Source: Acidobacteriota bacterium
Lineage (GTDB): Bacteria > Acidobacteriota > Terriglobia > Terriglobales > Acidobacteriaceae
DNA: 64,000 nt
NCBI GenBank assembly: GCA_021818585.1
Contig: JAKATU010000035.1
Coordinates: 62,001 to 126,000, forward strand
Direction: 5' to 3'
Every line of letters starts with the position of its first letter. Position 1 is the stretch's first letter. Position numbers and translations under genes: made by a program. The notes beneath the pieces are model-generated. The model made no database searches. It worked only from the letters and a program-made list of their open reading frames with translations, and had not been told where the DNA came from. This document shows positions 17,613 to 26,888 of this stretch, one piece after another.

Positions 17613-18767
17613 TCAGGGATTGCCGTCGGCCTTGATCTGCGCAGCCCATTGCTGCAACTCGCTCAACGTGACCGGCGCGAGGCCACCTTGACCGGTAGCG
17701 GTGGTATTCCAGATTTCGATCTCGGTTGGATGGTAGGTGTTGATGCCGAACGGGATGACGATCGGCCAGTCGACGGTAGGCCCTGAGGTCTGGAATTCCA
17801 AAGGCGCCTCGGTCGGAGGCGAGGTTGACTGTGCTGCACTGTACAGTGTCTGGAACTCGTCATAGATCGGCTGCAGGTCTGCGCTAGCCAGAGGATCATT
17901 CAGATTGTGCGTGGCCTCAACTGCGCGCGTCCCCAATGCCGTACGGAATGCCTGCATCACCTGCAGCGTGAAGGTACTGCTGTTACCTTGCGGTTGCGAC
18001 GACGTAGTGCGCAGGTAAAGAGGATCGAAGGTGAAATCCAACGGCGTATTTTTCCAGGCGGAGTAGTCCTGCACCGCATTGCTCAAGCATTGCTCCATCT
18101 GTGCGTCGGTGTATCCAGCCGCCAGCAGCGCAGGTGTATCGGCCGCGAAGCCGGTGATAAAGGGTTCGGCATCGAGTGAGGAGCAGGCAGTGATCGCCAC
18201 TTCGCCCATCAGCGGGTTGCCGTCGTAGACCGCGGCCAGATGGTTCTGCAGTTGCGTCCATAGCTCACTGTATTGCGTGGTCCAGTAGTCGGGGAATACC
18301 GCCGAATTGCCTGCGGAATCCGTCAATGTGACCGACCCGACCTGCTGTATAACCCAGGATGGGGTGTTGGGCCCGGCAAAGATGCGCAGCTTGCCCACCA
18401 GCGGAGTCGTCGGATACTTCGCGTTGTAGGTGGCGATGTTCTGTAACGCAGCGTCGATGACGGTGTCATCGAATACGCCGGGCTGCGGCTCCAGTTGTGA
18501 CCAGGTGGCTTGGATGACCGCCGCAACATAGACGCCCGGATGCGCATTGGCTTCGAGCAGACGGTTCTGCGGAAGGCCTCCCGAAGTGAGCCAGCTTTCA
18601 CTGCCCATGGTGACAAGGCCGACGAGAGCCGATTTGCCTGACGTAGGTGTTGGTGTTGGGCTCGCGCTGGAACTCGCACTGCCACAACCCGCGATTGCCA
18701 GACAGGCGGCGAGCACGCAGCCGGGGAGCACTGCCGCAAACGGCGCGATTCCTTGGTTGGTCTTCAT
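17613..18767 (-). CDS. Secreted lipoprotein, glycoside-hydrolase-like
   Basis: A 384-residue protein with an N-terminal signal and lipobox CLAIAGC (lipid-bearing Cys about residue 28), then a Ser/Pro/Thr linker, so a membrane-anchored lipoprotein. The mature part looks like a TIM-barrel glycosidase: WSQLEPQPGVFDDTVIDAAL resembles the beta-1/alpha-1 region of GH42/GH35-type enzymes, and EVAITACSSLDAEPF could hold an acidic active-site residue. No family can be fixed without a profile search. Codon use is a little less biased than in its neighbours. It is convergent with the FAD oxidoreductase. Confidence 0.7.
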   Translation of the reverse strand: MKTNQGIAPFAAVLPGCVLAACLAIAGCGSASSSASPTPTPTSGKSALVGLVTMGSESWLTSGGLPQNRLLEANAHPGVYVAAVIQATWSQLEPQPGVFDDTVIDAALQNIATYNAKYPTTPLVGKLRIFAGPNTPSWVIQQVGSVTLTDSAGNSAVFPDYWTTQYSELWTQLQNHLAAVYDGNPLMGEVAITACSSLDAEPFITGFAADTPALLAAGYTDAQMEQCLSNAVQDYSAWKNTPLDFTFDPLYLRTTSSQPQGNSSTFTLQVMQAFRTALGTRAVEATHNLNDPLASADLQPIYDEFQTLYSAAQSTSPPTEAPLEFQTSGPTVDWPIVIPFGINTYHPTEIEIWNTTATGQGGLAPVTLSELQQWAAQIKADGNP

Positions 18768-19190
18768 GATGTCCTTGGGCTTATGAATGCATTGAGAATC
18801 GCTGCGCTTCCGCGAACTTCAAATACCTGCTATATCTACTCGGCTTACACTTACCCATGCATAACACCCGCCTGCGTTGAAAGTTGCGCCGCTTCGGCGT
18901 TCGCCTCGAACCCACCGGGGCGACTGGATAGAAAGCCCGTTGCTCACACAAACCTGTCCTGCTCGTGCAAGCTGCAACAGAAATCCCGTCTCACGATTCC
19001 ATACCCGCCTTGCTCGACAACATCAGGACAAACCACTCATCCGGTATGCTGTCTTATAAAGTCAGTGATAGATACCAACAAAGGCGCTTACACCCAGTTA
19101 TCCACTGCAAATGTGCCGGGGATTACCCCTTGAATTGATATCCTGATAGTAGAGACAGCAAAAAGGCGCGCCTTTTTCCAAGCAGCCAGC
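18768..19190. other. Gene-free region upstream of the lipoprotein and M24 peptidase
   Basis: About 420 bases with no convincing ORF. It must contain the lipoprotein promoter (minus strand). Visible structures are a small GGGG-ATTA-CCCC hairpin near 19118 and the palindrome at 19160-19177. One TTATCCACT resembles a DnaA box but is alone. Confidence 0.45.
19160..19177. other. 18-bp perfect palindrome
   Basis: AAAAAGGCGCGCCTTTTT is fully self-complementary with flanking A and T runs. It could form a bidirectional terminator-like structure or be a protein site. It stands just before the tandem repeat array. Confidence 0.5.
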
Positions 19191-19375
19191 CGTTAGAACC
19201 CTAACCTGTCCAACAGAATCAACAACTTCCCCACAAAAACACCCGGGATACACCCATCGTTAGTGGGTTAACCTATCCAACAGAATCAACAACATCCCCG
19301 CAAAAACACCCGGGATACACCCATCGTTAGTGGGTTAACCTATCCAACAGAATCAACAACATCCCCACAAATAAG
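19191..19375. repeat. 67-bp tandem repeat array
   Basis: Two full units (19203-19269 and 19270-19336) and a 3' partial unit from 19337 repeat with an exact 67-base period and very few changes. Each contains CCAACAGAATCAACAAC, CACCCGGGATACACCC and ACCCATCGTTAGTGGGT, a small hairpin. The bases CGTTAG...AACCTGTCC before 19203 look like the tail of an older degraded unit. It ends at the putative upstream region of the M24 peptidase gene. Confidence 0.85.
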
Positions 19376-19542
19376 TGGGGGGCATGAACACTCTTTTTTA
19401 TGAAACACCCGCACGAACCATCACCACGAGGCTTCTCCATCGCCGCATGCCTGCTCCTCCTGTTGAAACCGAGTGTACCCCCAAGCCTACCTTCACCCAT
19501 GGATGCGATAGACTGTTGAGTCAATCAACGGAGCCGGCTGTT

Positions 19543-20709
19543 TTGGAACTGAATCAGATACAAACCGCCATCGCGGAGAGCGGCGCCGACGCCTGGCTCT
19601 TTTACGATCATCACCAGCGCGACCCACTCGCCTACGCTATCCTCGGCCTTCCCGCCGCTCACGTCACCCGCCGCTGGTACTATCTCATCCCCGCCCACGG
19701 CGAACCCAGCAAGCTCGTCCACAAAATCGAACCCGCCCGCCTCGACTCCCTGCCCGGCTCCAAAACCACCTACTCCTCCTGGCAATCGCATGAAGCAGCC
19801 CTCCGCGAAATGGTCGCGCCATTCCAGCGCATCGCCATGCAGTATTCCCCGCGCAACACCATCATGTACGTCTCCATGGTCGACGCCGGCACCGTCGAAC
19901 TCCTCCGCGAGTTCGGCAAGGAAATCCTATCCTCCGCCGAACTCGTCAGCCGCTTTCAAGCCGTCCTCTCTGAGGACCAGATCCGCAGTCACTACGACGC
20001 CCAGCAGGCTCTCGACAAAGTCCTTGCCGCCGGCTTTGAAGAAATCGGCCGCCGCGCCGCCGCCGGCGACAGCTTCACCGAGTACGACATGCTCCTCTGG
20101 CTCGAAGAGGCCATGCGCCGCGAAAATCTCATCTGCGAAAACCGCCCCAACGTCTCCATCAACGAAAACAGCTCAGATTCCCACTACGAACCCCAACCCA
20201 ACTCCAGCCGTCCCATCCGCACCGGCGACTTCCTGCTCATCGACATCTGGGCCCGCACCAATCAGCCCCAATCCTGCTACTACGACATCACCTGGACCGC
20301 CGTCATCGGCCGCGATCCCTCCAGCGAAGAGCAGCGCGTCTTCTCCATCGTCCGCGACGCGCGCGACGCCGCCATCTCCGCCGTCAAGCAGGCCTTCGCG
20401 GAAAACCGCCCCATGCAGGGCTGGGAGGCCGACGACCAGGCCCGTCACATCATCAACAGCGCCGGTTACGCCGACTTCTTCAACCATCGCACCGGCCACA
20501 ACATCAGCAGCATCCTCCACGGCGCCGGCGCGCACCTCGACAACCTTGAAACCCACGACGAGCGCCTCATTCTGCCCAACACCTGTTTCTCCGTCGAACC
20601 CGGCATCTACCTGCCCCACTTCGGCGTCCGCAGTGAGATCAACATGATCACCGCTCCCGGCAGCGCCCGTGTCACTGGCCGAGTGCAAAACCAACTCCTC
20701 CGTCTATGA
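19543..20709 (+). CDS. M24-family metallopeptidase (Xaa-Pro aminopeptidase-like)
   Basis: Cytoplasmic peptidase of the pita-bread fold, 388 residues from my chosen start. All five metal ligands of M24 are visible: Asp in LLIDIWAR, Asp in CYYDITW, His in HRTGHNIS, Glu in FSVEPGIYLP and Glu in VRSEINMI. The N-terminal creatinase-like domain begins LELNQIQTAIAESGADAWLF. The frame is open from 19375, but its first 56 residues are low-complexity and lie against the tandem repeat. A TTG at 19543, nine bases after GGAG, gives the normal family N-terminus, so I start there. Confidence 0.85.
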   Translation: MELNQIQTAIAESGADAWLFYDHHQRDPLAYAILGLPAAHVTRRWYYLIPAHGEPSKLVHKIEPARLDSLPGSKTTYSSWQSHEAALREMVAPFQRIAMQYSPRNTIMYVSMVDAGTVELLREFGKEILSSAELVSRFQAVLSEDQIRSHYDAQQALDKVLAAGFEEIGRRAAAGDSFTEYDMLLWLEEAMRRENLICENRPNVSINENSSDSHYEPQPNSSRPIRTGDFLLIDIWARTNQPQSCYYDITWTAVIGRDPSSEEQRVFSIVRDARDAAISAVKQAFAENRPMQGWEADDQARHIINSAGYADFFNHRTGHNISSILHGAGAHLDNLETHDERLILPNTCFSVEPGIYLPHFGVRSEINMITAPGSARVTGRVQNQLLRL

Positions 20710-20746
20710 CCGGCTCCAGCCGTCAAATCTTGTATAGTCAGTGAAG

Positions 20747-21142
20747 ATGCCTGTCAAAGCACAAACCTCTGAACAACAAGGATTCGCCTACGGAGCGCTG
20801 CTCCTGGGCTGGCTCATCCCCGGCGCGGGACACTTTCTTACCGGGCGCTGGATACGTGGCCTCATCCTTTTCTGCTCCATCACAGCGATGTTCGCCATCG
20901 GTCTCGCGGCCAACGGACACCTCTACGCGCCAAACACCCGCAACCTCATCGAAATGCTCGCGTTCTTCGGTGACCTCGGCGCAGGCGGACTCTTCATCGT
21001 CGCCAAACTGCTCGGCTTCGGCAACACCGTCGTCACCATCGTCAGCGCCGATTACGGAACCATTTTCGCGGTCGTCGCCGGGTTGCTCAACATCGTCGCC
21101 GCCGTCGATGCACACAGCCTGCGCATCGGGAGGAAGTCCTGA
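20747..21142 (+). CDS. Polytopic membrane protein, DUF6677-like
   Basis: A 131-residue protein with three or four hydrophobic segments. The start YGALLLGWLIPGAGHFLTG has the GxGH(F)xxG pattern found in small membrane proteins annotated as DUF6677 or TM2-like in acidobacteria; I place it there with moderate confidence. A GTG two codons upstream (20741) is an alternative start. Its stop shares a base with the ATG of the next small ORF, so the two form a translationally coupled pair. Function unknown. Confidence 0.7.
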   Translation: MPVKAQTSEQQGFAYGALLLGWLIPGAGHFLTGRWIRGLILFCSITAMFAIGLAANGHLYAPNTRNLIEMLAFFGDLGAGGLFIVAKLLGFGNTVVTIVSADYGTIFAVVAGLLNIVAAVDAHSLRIGRKS

Positions 21143-21318
21143 TGTTGCTCTCCCACTTCAATGCTGTGCTGCTCTTCGCAACCTTTGCATCGATTGTCTT
21201 TGGAATCACCCAGCGCTCCACGCCTAAAGCCATGTTGCGCTACGGCCTCTACTGCTGGGGATGGTTTGTTATCTCCGTCATCGTTGCTGCCTGGGTCATG
21301 CACTGGATCAACCCCTGA
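21142..21318 (+). CDS. Small two-span membrane protein
   Basis: A 58-residue ORF translated by hand: it starts MLLSHFNAVLLFATFASIVF, has a basic loop ITQRSTPKAMLRYG, a second hydrophobic segment and ends WVMHWINP. The overlap TGATG with the preceding membrane protein supports real translation and a shared role. It is convergent with hpnE, 15 bases away. I recognise no family. Confidence 0.6.
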   Translation: MLLSHFNAVLLFATFASIVFGITQRSTPKAMLRYGLYCWGWFVISVIVAAWVMHWINP

Positions 21319-21333
21319 CGTATCCGGAAAACA

Positions 21334-22746
21334 CTAAGCGGGCATCAGCCGCATGAACCCTCCATGCGGCAAATCCGCCACCTGGAATCTCTTCTCATCG
21401 CCCGTCATCGCACACACCGCCTCCGCCGCCCGATATCCGCTGCGCACCGCGCCTTCCATCGTCGCCGGCCATCCCGTCGCCGTCCAGTCACCCGCCAGCG
21501 CAATCCCTTGCCACGGACTGTCCTCCGCAGCGGGTCTGCAGGCATCCAGCCCCGGGCGGACCGAATACGTGGCCCGCACTTCCTTCACCACGGCTGCCTT
21601 CACCAGCTGTGCCTCTCGTATCGCCGGGAAGAACCGCGCCAGCTCCGCGGTCGCCAGGTCCACAATCTCCTGCCGCTGCATCGGCACCAGCGTCCGTGAA
21701 GCGCTCACCACCAGTTCCACGTAATGCTCGCCGCTCGCTCTGTGCTCGGGCTGCAGCAGCGACTTATTGAATAGCCACTGCACCGGCGAATCCAGCAGCA
21801 CCGCATGCTCCAGTTCCGTCACCGGCCGGTCAAACCACAAGTGAATCCCAGTAATCGGGGAGTGCTCAAACCTATCCAGCATCGCCTGCAGCGCTTCCAC
21901 GCCCGCAGCCGCGGGCATCTGCGGCAGCAGCTTCGCCAACCCTTCAAACGGCAGCGCCAGCACCGCCGAGTCCGCCACAAAACTCTCTTCGCCGCTGCGG
22001 GCCATCCATCCACCGCCCGCAACCGGCTCCATCGCCTCCACGCTGGTCCGCAAACGCACCTCGCCGCCGCGCGCGCGAATATAATCCAGCGCATGCCCGT
22101 ACAACTCGCTCAGCGGAATCGACGGTATCCCCATCTCCCCAGCCCGCGCTGACGACAAAAACGATTCGCGAAACACCTTCGCCGCATAATGAACGGAAAT
22201 CCGCTCCGGATCCTCGTTCAGCGCGCTCACCAGCACCGGCTTCCAGAAGCGCTCAATCGCCCCATGAGTCTGCTGGTGCCGCTCCATCCACTCCGCAAAA
22301 CTCTCTTCTGAATCCGGCGGCAATCCCCACAAAAACTGCAACAACCCGCGCGCAATCGCCTCTTTGTCCGCCCAGCTAAACGCGCGCGCACCCAGAAACG
22401 ACGGCACACTGTGAAGCGGAGCAGGCAATCCGCTTGAGCGCAGCACGCTCCGCTGGCCGCCCGGCTCCACAAACGTAAACTGCCGGTACCACCGAATCGC
22501 ATCGCCCACACCCAGCCGCCGGTACAAATCAATCAGGTTCGTGCACCGTCCAATCAGCACATGCTGGCAGTTGTCGATCACCTCGCTCGCGCCCGGATGC
22601 TCATACGAGGACGCGCGCCCGCCCACATAAGGCCGGCGCTCCAGGAGCGTCACACGGTATCCTTCATGGGCCAGCGCGCACGCCGCTGACAGGCCCGCAA
22701 GCCCGCCGCCAACCACCAACACCGACCTCGAATTCCGCTCTGTCAT
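21334..22746 (-). CDS. hpnE: Hydroxysqualene dehydroxylase HpnE
   Basis: FAD-dependent last step of the three-enzyme bacterial squalene route (HpnC, HpnD, HpnE): reduces hydroxysqualene to squalene. About 470 residues; FAD fold at the N-terminus (VLVVGGGLAGLSAACALA, then LLERRPYVGGRASSYEH) and a C-terminal FAD contact LAGDWTATGWPATMEGAVRS. I take the start MTERNSRSV at 22746, where its ATG overlaps the hpnD stop (TGATG); the longer reading to 22776 would overlap hpnD more. Last gene of the minus-strand hpn run. Confidence 0.93.
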   Translation of the reverse strand: MTERNSRSVLVVGGGLAGLSAACALAHEGYRVTLLERRPYVGGRASSYEHPGASEVIDNCQHVLIGRCTNLIDLYRRLGVGDAIRWYRQFTFVEPGGQRSVLRSSGLPAPLHSVPSFLGARAFSWADKEAIARGLLQFLWGLPPDSEESFAEWMERHQQTHGAIERFWKPVLVSALNEDPERISVHYAAKVFRESFLSSARAGEMGIPSIPLSELYGHALDYIRARGGEVRLRTSVEAMEPVAGGGWMARSGEESFVADSAVLALPFEGLAKLLPQMPAAAGVEALQAMLDRFEHSPITGIHLWFDRPVTELEHAVLLDSPVQWLFNKSLLQPEHRASGEHYVELVVSASRTLVPMQRQEIVDLATAELARFFPAIREAQLVKAAVVKEVRATYSVRPGLDACRPAAEDSPWQGIALAGDWTATGWPATMEGAVRSGYRAAEAVCAMTGDEKRFQVADLPHGGFMRLMPA

Positions 22747-23675
22747 CAATGGCCCGCGCCGCGCATCCGGTTCCACATCACCCCGACCAGCCCGCGAAAC
22801 AAAATCCCCAGTTTCACCGGCGTGGCAACACTCACTCTCGCAGAAAACACATCATATTGATGCGCCTCAATCTTCTTCAGAAGCGCGTAATAAATCCTGA
22901 TCAAAACCCAAAGCGCCGGTCTTGCATCTGCTGAAATCAAAGGCAGCAGCGCCTGCCCGGACTCATAAAACCGCTCCGCCCTCCGCACTTCCAATGCCAG
23001 CAGCTCCCGCTGCCCCGCCGTCATCCGGCTCCCGTTCTTCAACGCCGCAAGCTCTTCCAGCGTCACGCCCTTATCGTGCAAATCCTCCAGCGGCAGATAC
23101 ACGCGCTTCCGCTCTGCATCCTCCCGCACATCGCGCAGAATATTCGTCAGTTGAAACGCTATGCCCGTCTCCTCGGCCAGCTTCTCCGCCCGCGCATCGC
23201 TGTAGCCAAAAATCCGAATGCAAACCAACCCCACCACCGACGCCACCAGGTAGCAATATCGGTACAAATCCTCAAATGTCCCGTAGGTATCAAACCCATC
23301 CACCATCGTCGCGTCGCCCGTCGACCTGTGTAGATCCATCGCCGTGCCCTGCACTAGCTGATCCAGCAACTCTCCCGTAATCCCAAATCGCTGCTGCGCA
23401 TCCCGCAACGCTACAAACACAGGATCATCCGTAGCCCCGCCCGCCTGCGCCGCATGCCAGGCTTCCAGCCACGCCTCCAGGTTCCGGCGTCGCCCTACCA
23501 GTGTGACACTCTCATCGTCTGAGAGATCGTCTGCATGCCGCATGAAGGCGTACACCGCGCAAATCGCATTGCGCTTCGGATCCGGCAGAGCCACAAAGGA
23601 GTAGTAGAAATTCTTGGCCTCGCGTCGAGCTATCTCGCGACAGATCTGGTAGGCCTCGCCAAGCGAAGGCGTCAC
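22746..23675 (-). CDS. hpnD: Presqualene diphosphate synthase HpnD
   Basis: Squalene/phytoene-synthase-family enzyme joining two farnesyl diphosphates into presqualene diphosphate. The 309 residues contain both Asp-rich Mg-binding motifs: FMRHADDLSDD (about 45-55) and QLTNILRDVREDAERKRVYLP (about 175-195). Length fits HpnD. It overlaps hpnC upstream by 4 bases and hpnE downstream by one, so expression is tightly coupled. Confidence 0.94.
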   Translation of the reverse strand: MTPSLGEAYQICREIARREAKNFYYSFVALPDPKRNAICAVYAFMRHADDLSDDESVTLVGRRRNLEAWLEAWHAAQAGGATDDPVFVALRDAQQRFGITGELLDQLVQGTAMDLHRSTGDATMVDGFDTYGTFEDLYRYCYLVASVVGLVCIRIFGYSDARAEKLAEETGIAFQLTNILRDVREDAERKRVYLPLEDLHDKGVTLEELAALKNGSRMTAGQRELLALEVRRAERFYESGQALLPLISADARPALWVLIRIYYALLKKIEAHQYDVFSARVSVATPVKLGILFRGLVGVMWNRMRGAGH

Positions 23676-24631
23676 GCGGAACGCCCTCCCAGCATCTTCG
23701 AGCGCAGCGCACTCAGCACCAGCTTCACTTTGCGCCCCTTACGAATCGAAGGCCGCTCGCGCAGCACGTCAAAATCCTGCTCTTCAATCGCCCGCAAAGT
23801 CTCCATCCCACCTCGCGTGAACAAATCCAGGTCGATCGCCAGTTCGCGGTCCACCATCTTGATCAACGGCGTGCCCTTACGGAAAAGCTCCCGCGTATAC
23901 TCCACTTCATGCCGCATCAGTTCACGAAACTCCGGCGTCATCACACCCTTGGCAATCATCTCTTCCGTCACGCCAAACCGTCGCATATTCTCCTGCGGAA
24001 GATACACCCGGTCCTTCTGCCAGTCCACCTTCACATCCTGCCAGATGTTCGCCAGTTGCAGCCCAGTGCAAGTGTAGTCCGACAGCGCAAACCGCTCCGC
24101 ATCCCGATAGCCGCACACATACAGTACCAGCCGTCCCACGGGGTTCGCCGAATATCTGCTGTAGCGCAGCAGTTCCTCTATCGTCTCAAAACGCGTCTTC
24201 ACCTGGTCCTGCTTAAACGCTACCAGCAGATCCGCAAACGGCTCCATCGGAATCTCGCACGCCCGAATCGTATCCGCCAAAGCTACAAATACCGGATGCC
24301 GCGTCTCGCCGCGATAGCAAGCCTCCAGTTCCCGGCCCCACAAATCCAGCAGCGCCAGCGATTGCTCCGCATTGCCCACCTCATCGCCCAAATCGTCCGC
24401 AAGGCGGCAATACGCATAAATGCTATGGAAGTGCATCCGCAAACGCTCCGGCAAAAACCAGCTCGCCACGTGGAAATTCTCGTAATGCGTTTCCGTCAGC
24501 CGTTTGCACCACGCGCGGGCCTCTTCGAGTGAAGGCTTCTCCGCAGGCATGCGATACTCCGCCGGCAGCGCAGCCCAGCCCCGTTCCAGCAATGTCGCTT
24601 GTGCGGTCTCTACTGGCATCGTCCCTGGCAT
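23672..24631 (-). CDS. hpnC: Hydroxysqualene synthase HpnC
   Basis: Squalene-synthase-fold enzyme converting presqualene diphosphate to hydroxysqualene. The 319 residues show the first motif YAYCRLADDLGDE and the second QLANIWQDVKVDWQKDRVYLP, with THYENFHVASWFLP near the N-terminus, typical of HpnC. It overlaps hpnD by 4 bases and lies 3 bases after the upstream dehydrogenase gene. Confidence 0.94.
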   Translation of the reverse strand: MPGTMPVETAQATLLERGWAALPAEYRMPAEKPSLEEARAWCKRLTETHYENFHVASWFLPERLRMHFHSIYAYCRLADDLGDEVGNAEQSLALLDLWGRELEACYRGETRHPVFVALADTIRACEIPMEPFADLLVAFKQDQVKTRFETIEELLRYSRYSANPVGRLVLYVCGYRDAERFALSDYTCTGLQLANIWQDVKVDWQKDRVYLPQENMRRFGVTEEMIAKGVMTPEFRELMRHEVEYTRELFRKGTPLIKMVDRELAIDLDLFTRGGMETLRAIEEQDFDVLRERPSIRKGRKVKLVLSALRSKMLGGRSA

Positions 24632-24634
24632 TCC

Positions 24635-25696
24635 CTACGGCAAAATCGCCGTCTTAATATCGTTCGTGCGGCTCATCAGCTTCCGGAATACGCTGTCCAG
24701 CTCCGTCAGCCGCGCGCGCCCCGTAATGTACTCGGCGCACTTGAACTTCCCGCCCGTCACCAGCGCAAACGCCTTGCGCGCGGTCGTCGGTGTGTGATGA
24801 AAGCTCGCCAGTAATTTGATGTCGTTATAGTGCAGCCGATTCGTATCCAGCTCCACTTTTGTTCCCGCTGCGCAGCCACCAAAAAAATTCACCACGCCGC
24901 CCTTGCGCACCATATCCACGGCCCACTCCCACGTCGCCGGAGTCGCCACCGCTTCAATCGCCACATCCACGCCACGCCCATTCGGAGTCAGCGCCCGCAC
25001 CGCGGCCACTGCATCCTCCACCTGCGTCGTCTGCACTACCTCCGCCGCGCCAAACGTCTTCGCGGCCGCTATCTGCTCATCGCGCTTCACCACCGCAATC
25101 ACGCGATATCCGGCAATCTGCGCCGTATGCATAAACATCAGCCCAATCGGCCCTGCGCCAATCACCGCCACAGTATCCCCGGGACGCGTCTCAATCGCAG
25201 CCTCGCACTCATCCAGCCCGCGTACCACGCAGGCCAGCGGCTCCGTCAGTGCAGCATGTTCAAAAGGAACCCCATCCGCAATCGCCAGCGTGTTTTTCTC
25301 CACAATCCGAGCCGGAATCCGAATAAACTCCGCATACGCGCCATTGTTGAAAATAATGTCGTCACACAGATTCGGCTGCTTCCGCTCGCAGTAAAAGCAC
25401 GCATCGCAAGGCGCAGAATTCAGCGCCACCACACGGTCGCCCAGCGCAAACTTCGTCACGTCCTCGCCCACCGCATGCACTGTCCCGGCCAGCTCATGGC
25501 CAAACAGTGCCGGAGGCACCAGCATCTTTGCGTGATACCCGCGCCGGTACACCTTCAAGTCCGTCCCGCAGGTCAGCGCCGCGCCTACCTTGATCACAAT
25601 CTCGCCCGCCGCCGGCTCCGGCACCGGCACGCGCTCAATGCGAATGTCTTCCTTGCCGTGCAGCACCGCTGCGGTCATCTCCTGCACTGCGCTCAC
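24635..25696 (-). CDS. Zinc-dependent MDR dehydrogenase (second of pair)
   Basis: Medium-chain dehydrogenase/reductase, 353 residues. Catalytic zinc ligands: Cys in ALTCGTDLK and His-Glu in LFGHELAGTV. Structural zinc Cys cluster: CDACFYCERKQPNLC. NAD(P)-binding Rossmann motif: VIGAGPIGLMF. It resembles the sorbitol/threonine dehydrogenase branch. It overlaps the related upstream gene by 4 bases and is followed by hpnC 3 bases later. Its place inside the hpn run suggests a redox role on a hopanoid or isoprenoid alcohol, but that is inference. Confidence 0.85.
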   Translation of the reverse strand: MSAVQEMTAAVLHGKEDIRIERVPVPEPAAGEIVIKVGAALTCGTDLKVYRRGYHAKMLVPPALFGHELAGTVHAVGEDVTKFALGDRVVALNSAPCDACFYCERKQPNLCDDIIFNNGAYAEFIRIPARIVEKNTLAIADGVPFEHAALTEPLACVVRGLDECEAAIETRPGDTVAVIGAGPIGLMFMHTAQIAGYRVIAVVKRDEQIAAAKTFGAAEVVQTTQVEDAVAAVRALTPNGRGVDVAIEAVATPATWEWAVDMVRKGGVVNFFGGCAAGTKVELDTNRLHYNDIKLLASFHHTPTTARKAFALVTGGKFKCAEYITGRARLTELDSVFRKLMSRTNDIKTAILP

Positions 25697-26826
25697 TCCG
25701 CACCTCCAGCCTGCAACCCCGGCTGAATAAAAATCTTCATCGAATCCGCCTGCGGATGCGAAGCCACATCGATCCCCTGCACCGCATCCTCTAGCGAGAA
25801 CCGGTGCGAAATCAACCGCGTCAAATCAAACCCCTGCGTGTAGCCGTCAAACACCACCTGCGCACCCTCGTCCTGTATCTCCACTGACGCGCTGTACGAT
25901 CCCACCAGCGACTTCTCATCCATGCACACCGCCGCCGGATCAATCACCGCATCCCCGTGCTGCGTCTGCGCAAACAGCAGCACGCGCCCGCCGGGCCGCG
26001 CCGCATCCATCGCCGTCTTGATCAGCGCATTGCCGCCCACGGCCAGTATCACTGCATCCGCGCCGCGCCCTTCGCTGACCGTTTTAGCCGCAGCCACCAC
26101 GTCTTCCTTGTCCGCATCAATCGGATGCTTCAACCCAAACGCCGCCGCCGTAGCGTGCCGCGCCGCGTACAGGTCAGAGGTCAGCACCTTCGCGCCCGTC
26201 CGCGCTGCCAGCGCCGCAAGAATAATCCCAATCGGCCCTTGCCCAATTACCAGCACCGTCTCATCCGCGGCCAGTTCCAGATTCTTGATCGCCTTCAGGC
26301 ACGTATTCACCGGCTCCACAAATGCCGCCTGCTCGAACGGAACGCCCTCCGGAATCTTCACCAGGCCCCGCCGCACAATCCAGTCCATCACCCGCACGTA
26401 CTCGGCAAACCCGCCACCCGAAGGCGCAAATCCCGCCGTACAGCCCACCTTCTTGTAGACCTCGCACTGCGCGAATGTCTTCTTCCGGCAGTAGTAGCAA
26501 TCCCCGCAGGGAATGTGATGGAACACCATCACCCGATCCCCAACTGCAAATCCATCCACCCCGTCGCCCACGGCCACAATCGTGCCGCTCGTCTCGTGGC
26601 CAAAAACCCTCGGCGCCGAGTGCGATCCCGTATGGATCTTCTTCAAATCCGTCCCGCATATCCCGCAGGAATGCACCCGGATCAGCACCTCACCGGCCTC
26701 AATCGCCGGAACCGGCACCGTCTCCACGCGCACATCGTTCACGCCGCGGTACACCGCCGCGCGCATCGTTTCAGGAATCTTCCCCACGGAAATCTCCGTA
26801 GTCTTGCTGTTTACCGTCGTAGCCAT
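25693..26826 (-). CDS. Zinc-dependent MDR dehydrogenase (first of pair)
   Basis: A 377-residue MDR dehydrogenase with catalytic zinc site CGICGTDLKKIHTG and FGHETSGTI, structural zinc Cys in PCGDCYYCRKKTFAQC, and Rossmann motif VIGQGPIGIIL. It has a longer N-terminal tail than its partner (MATTVNSKTTEISVGKIPE). The two share architecture but differ clearly, so they are an old duplication or a recruited pair, perhaps making a hetero-oligomer or acting in sequence. A 62-base gap separates it from hpnG. Confidence 0.85.
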   Translation of the reverse strand: MATTVNSKTTEISVGKIPETMRAAVYRGVNDVRVETVPVPAIEAGEVLIRVHSCGICGTDLKKIHTGSHSAPRVFGHETSGTIVAVGDGVDGFAVGDRVMVFHHIPCGDCYYCRKKTFAQCEVYKKVGCTAGFAPSGGGFAEYVRVMDWIVRRGLVKIPEGVPFEQAAFVEPVNTCLKAIKNLELAADETVLVIGQGPIGIILAALAARTGAKVLTSDLYAARHATAAAFGLKHPIDADKEDVVAAAKTVSEGRGADAVILAVGGNALIKTAMDAARPGGRVLLFAQTQHGDAVIDPAAVCMDEKSLVGSYSASVEIQDEGAQVVFDGYTQGFDLTRLISHRFSLEDAVQGIDVASHPQADSMKIFIQPGLQAGGAE

Positions 26827-26888
26827 AACCTATTACTAGGTTACCGCGAGACAGGCTTTCAGACCCACACCCCACATCCACCCGCAAA

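Noticed and set aside
19097..19105. TTATCCACT as a DnaA box and possible origin
   Set aside because: One 8-of-9 match only, with no cluster, no AT-rich unwinding region and no dnaA/dnaN nearby.
19191..19375. CRISPR array
   Set aside because: Units are 67 bases with no unique spacers between short repeats, and no cas genes are in the window.
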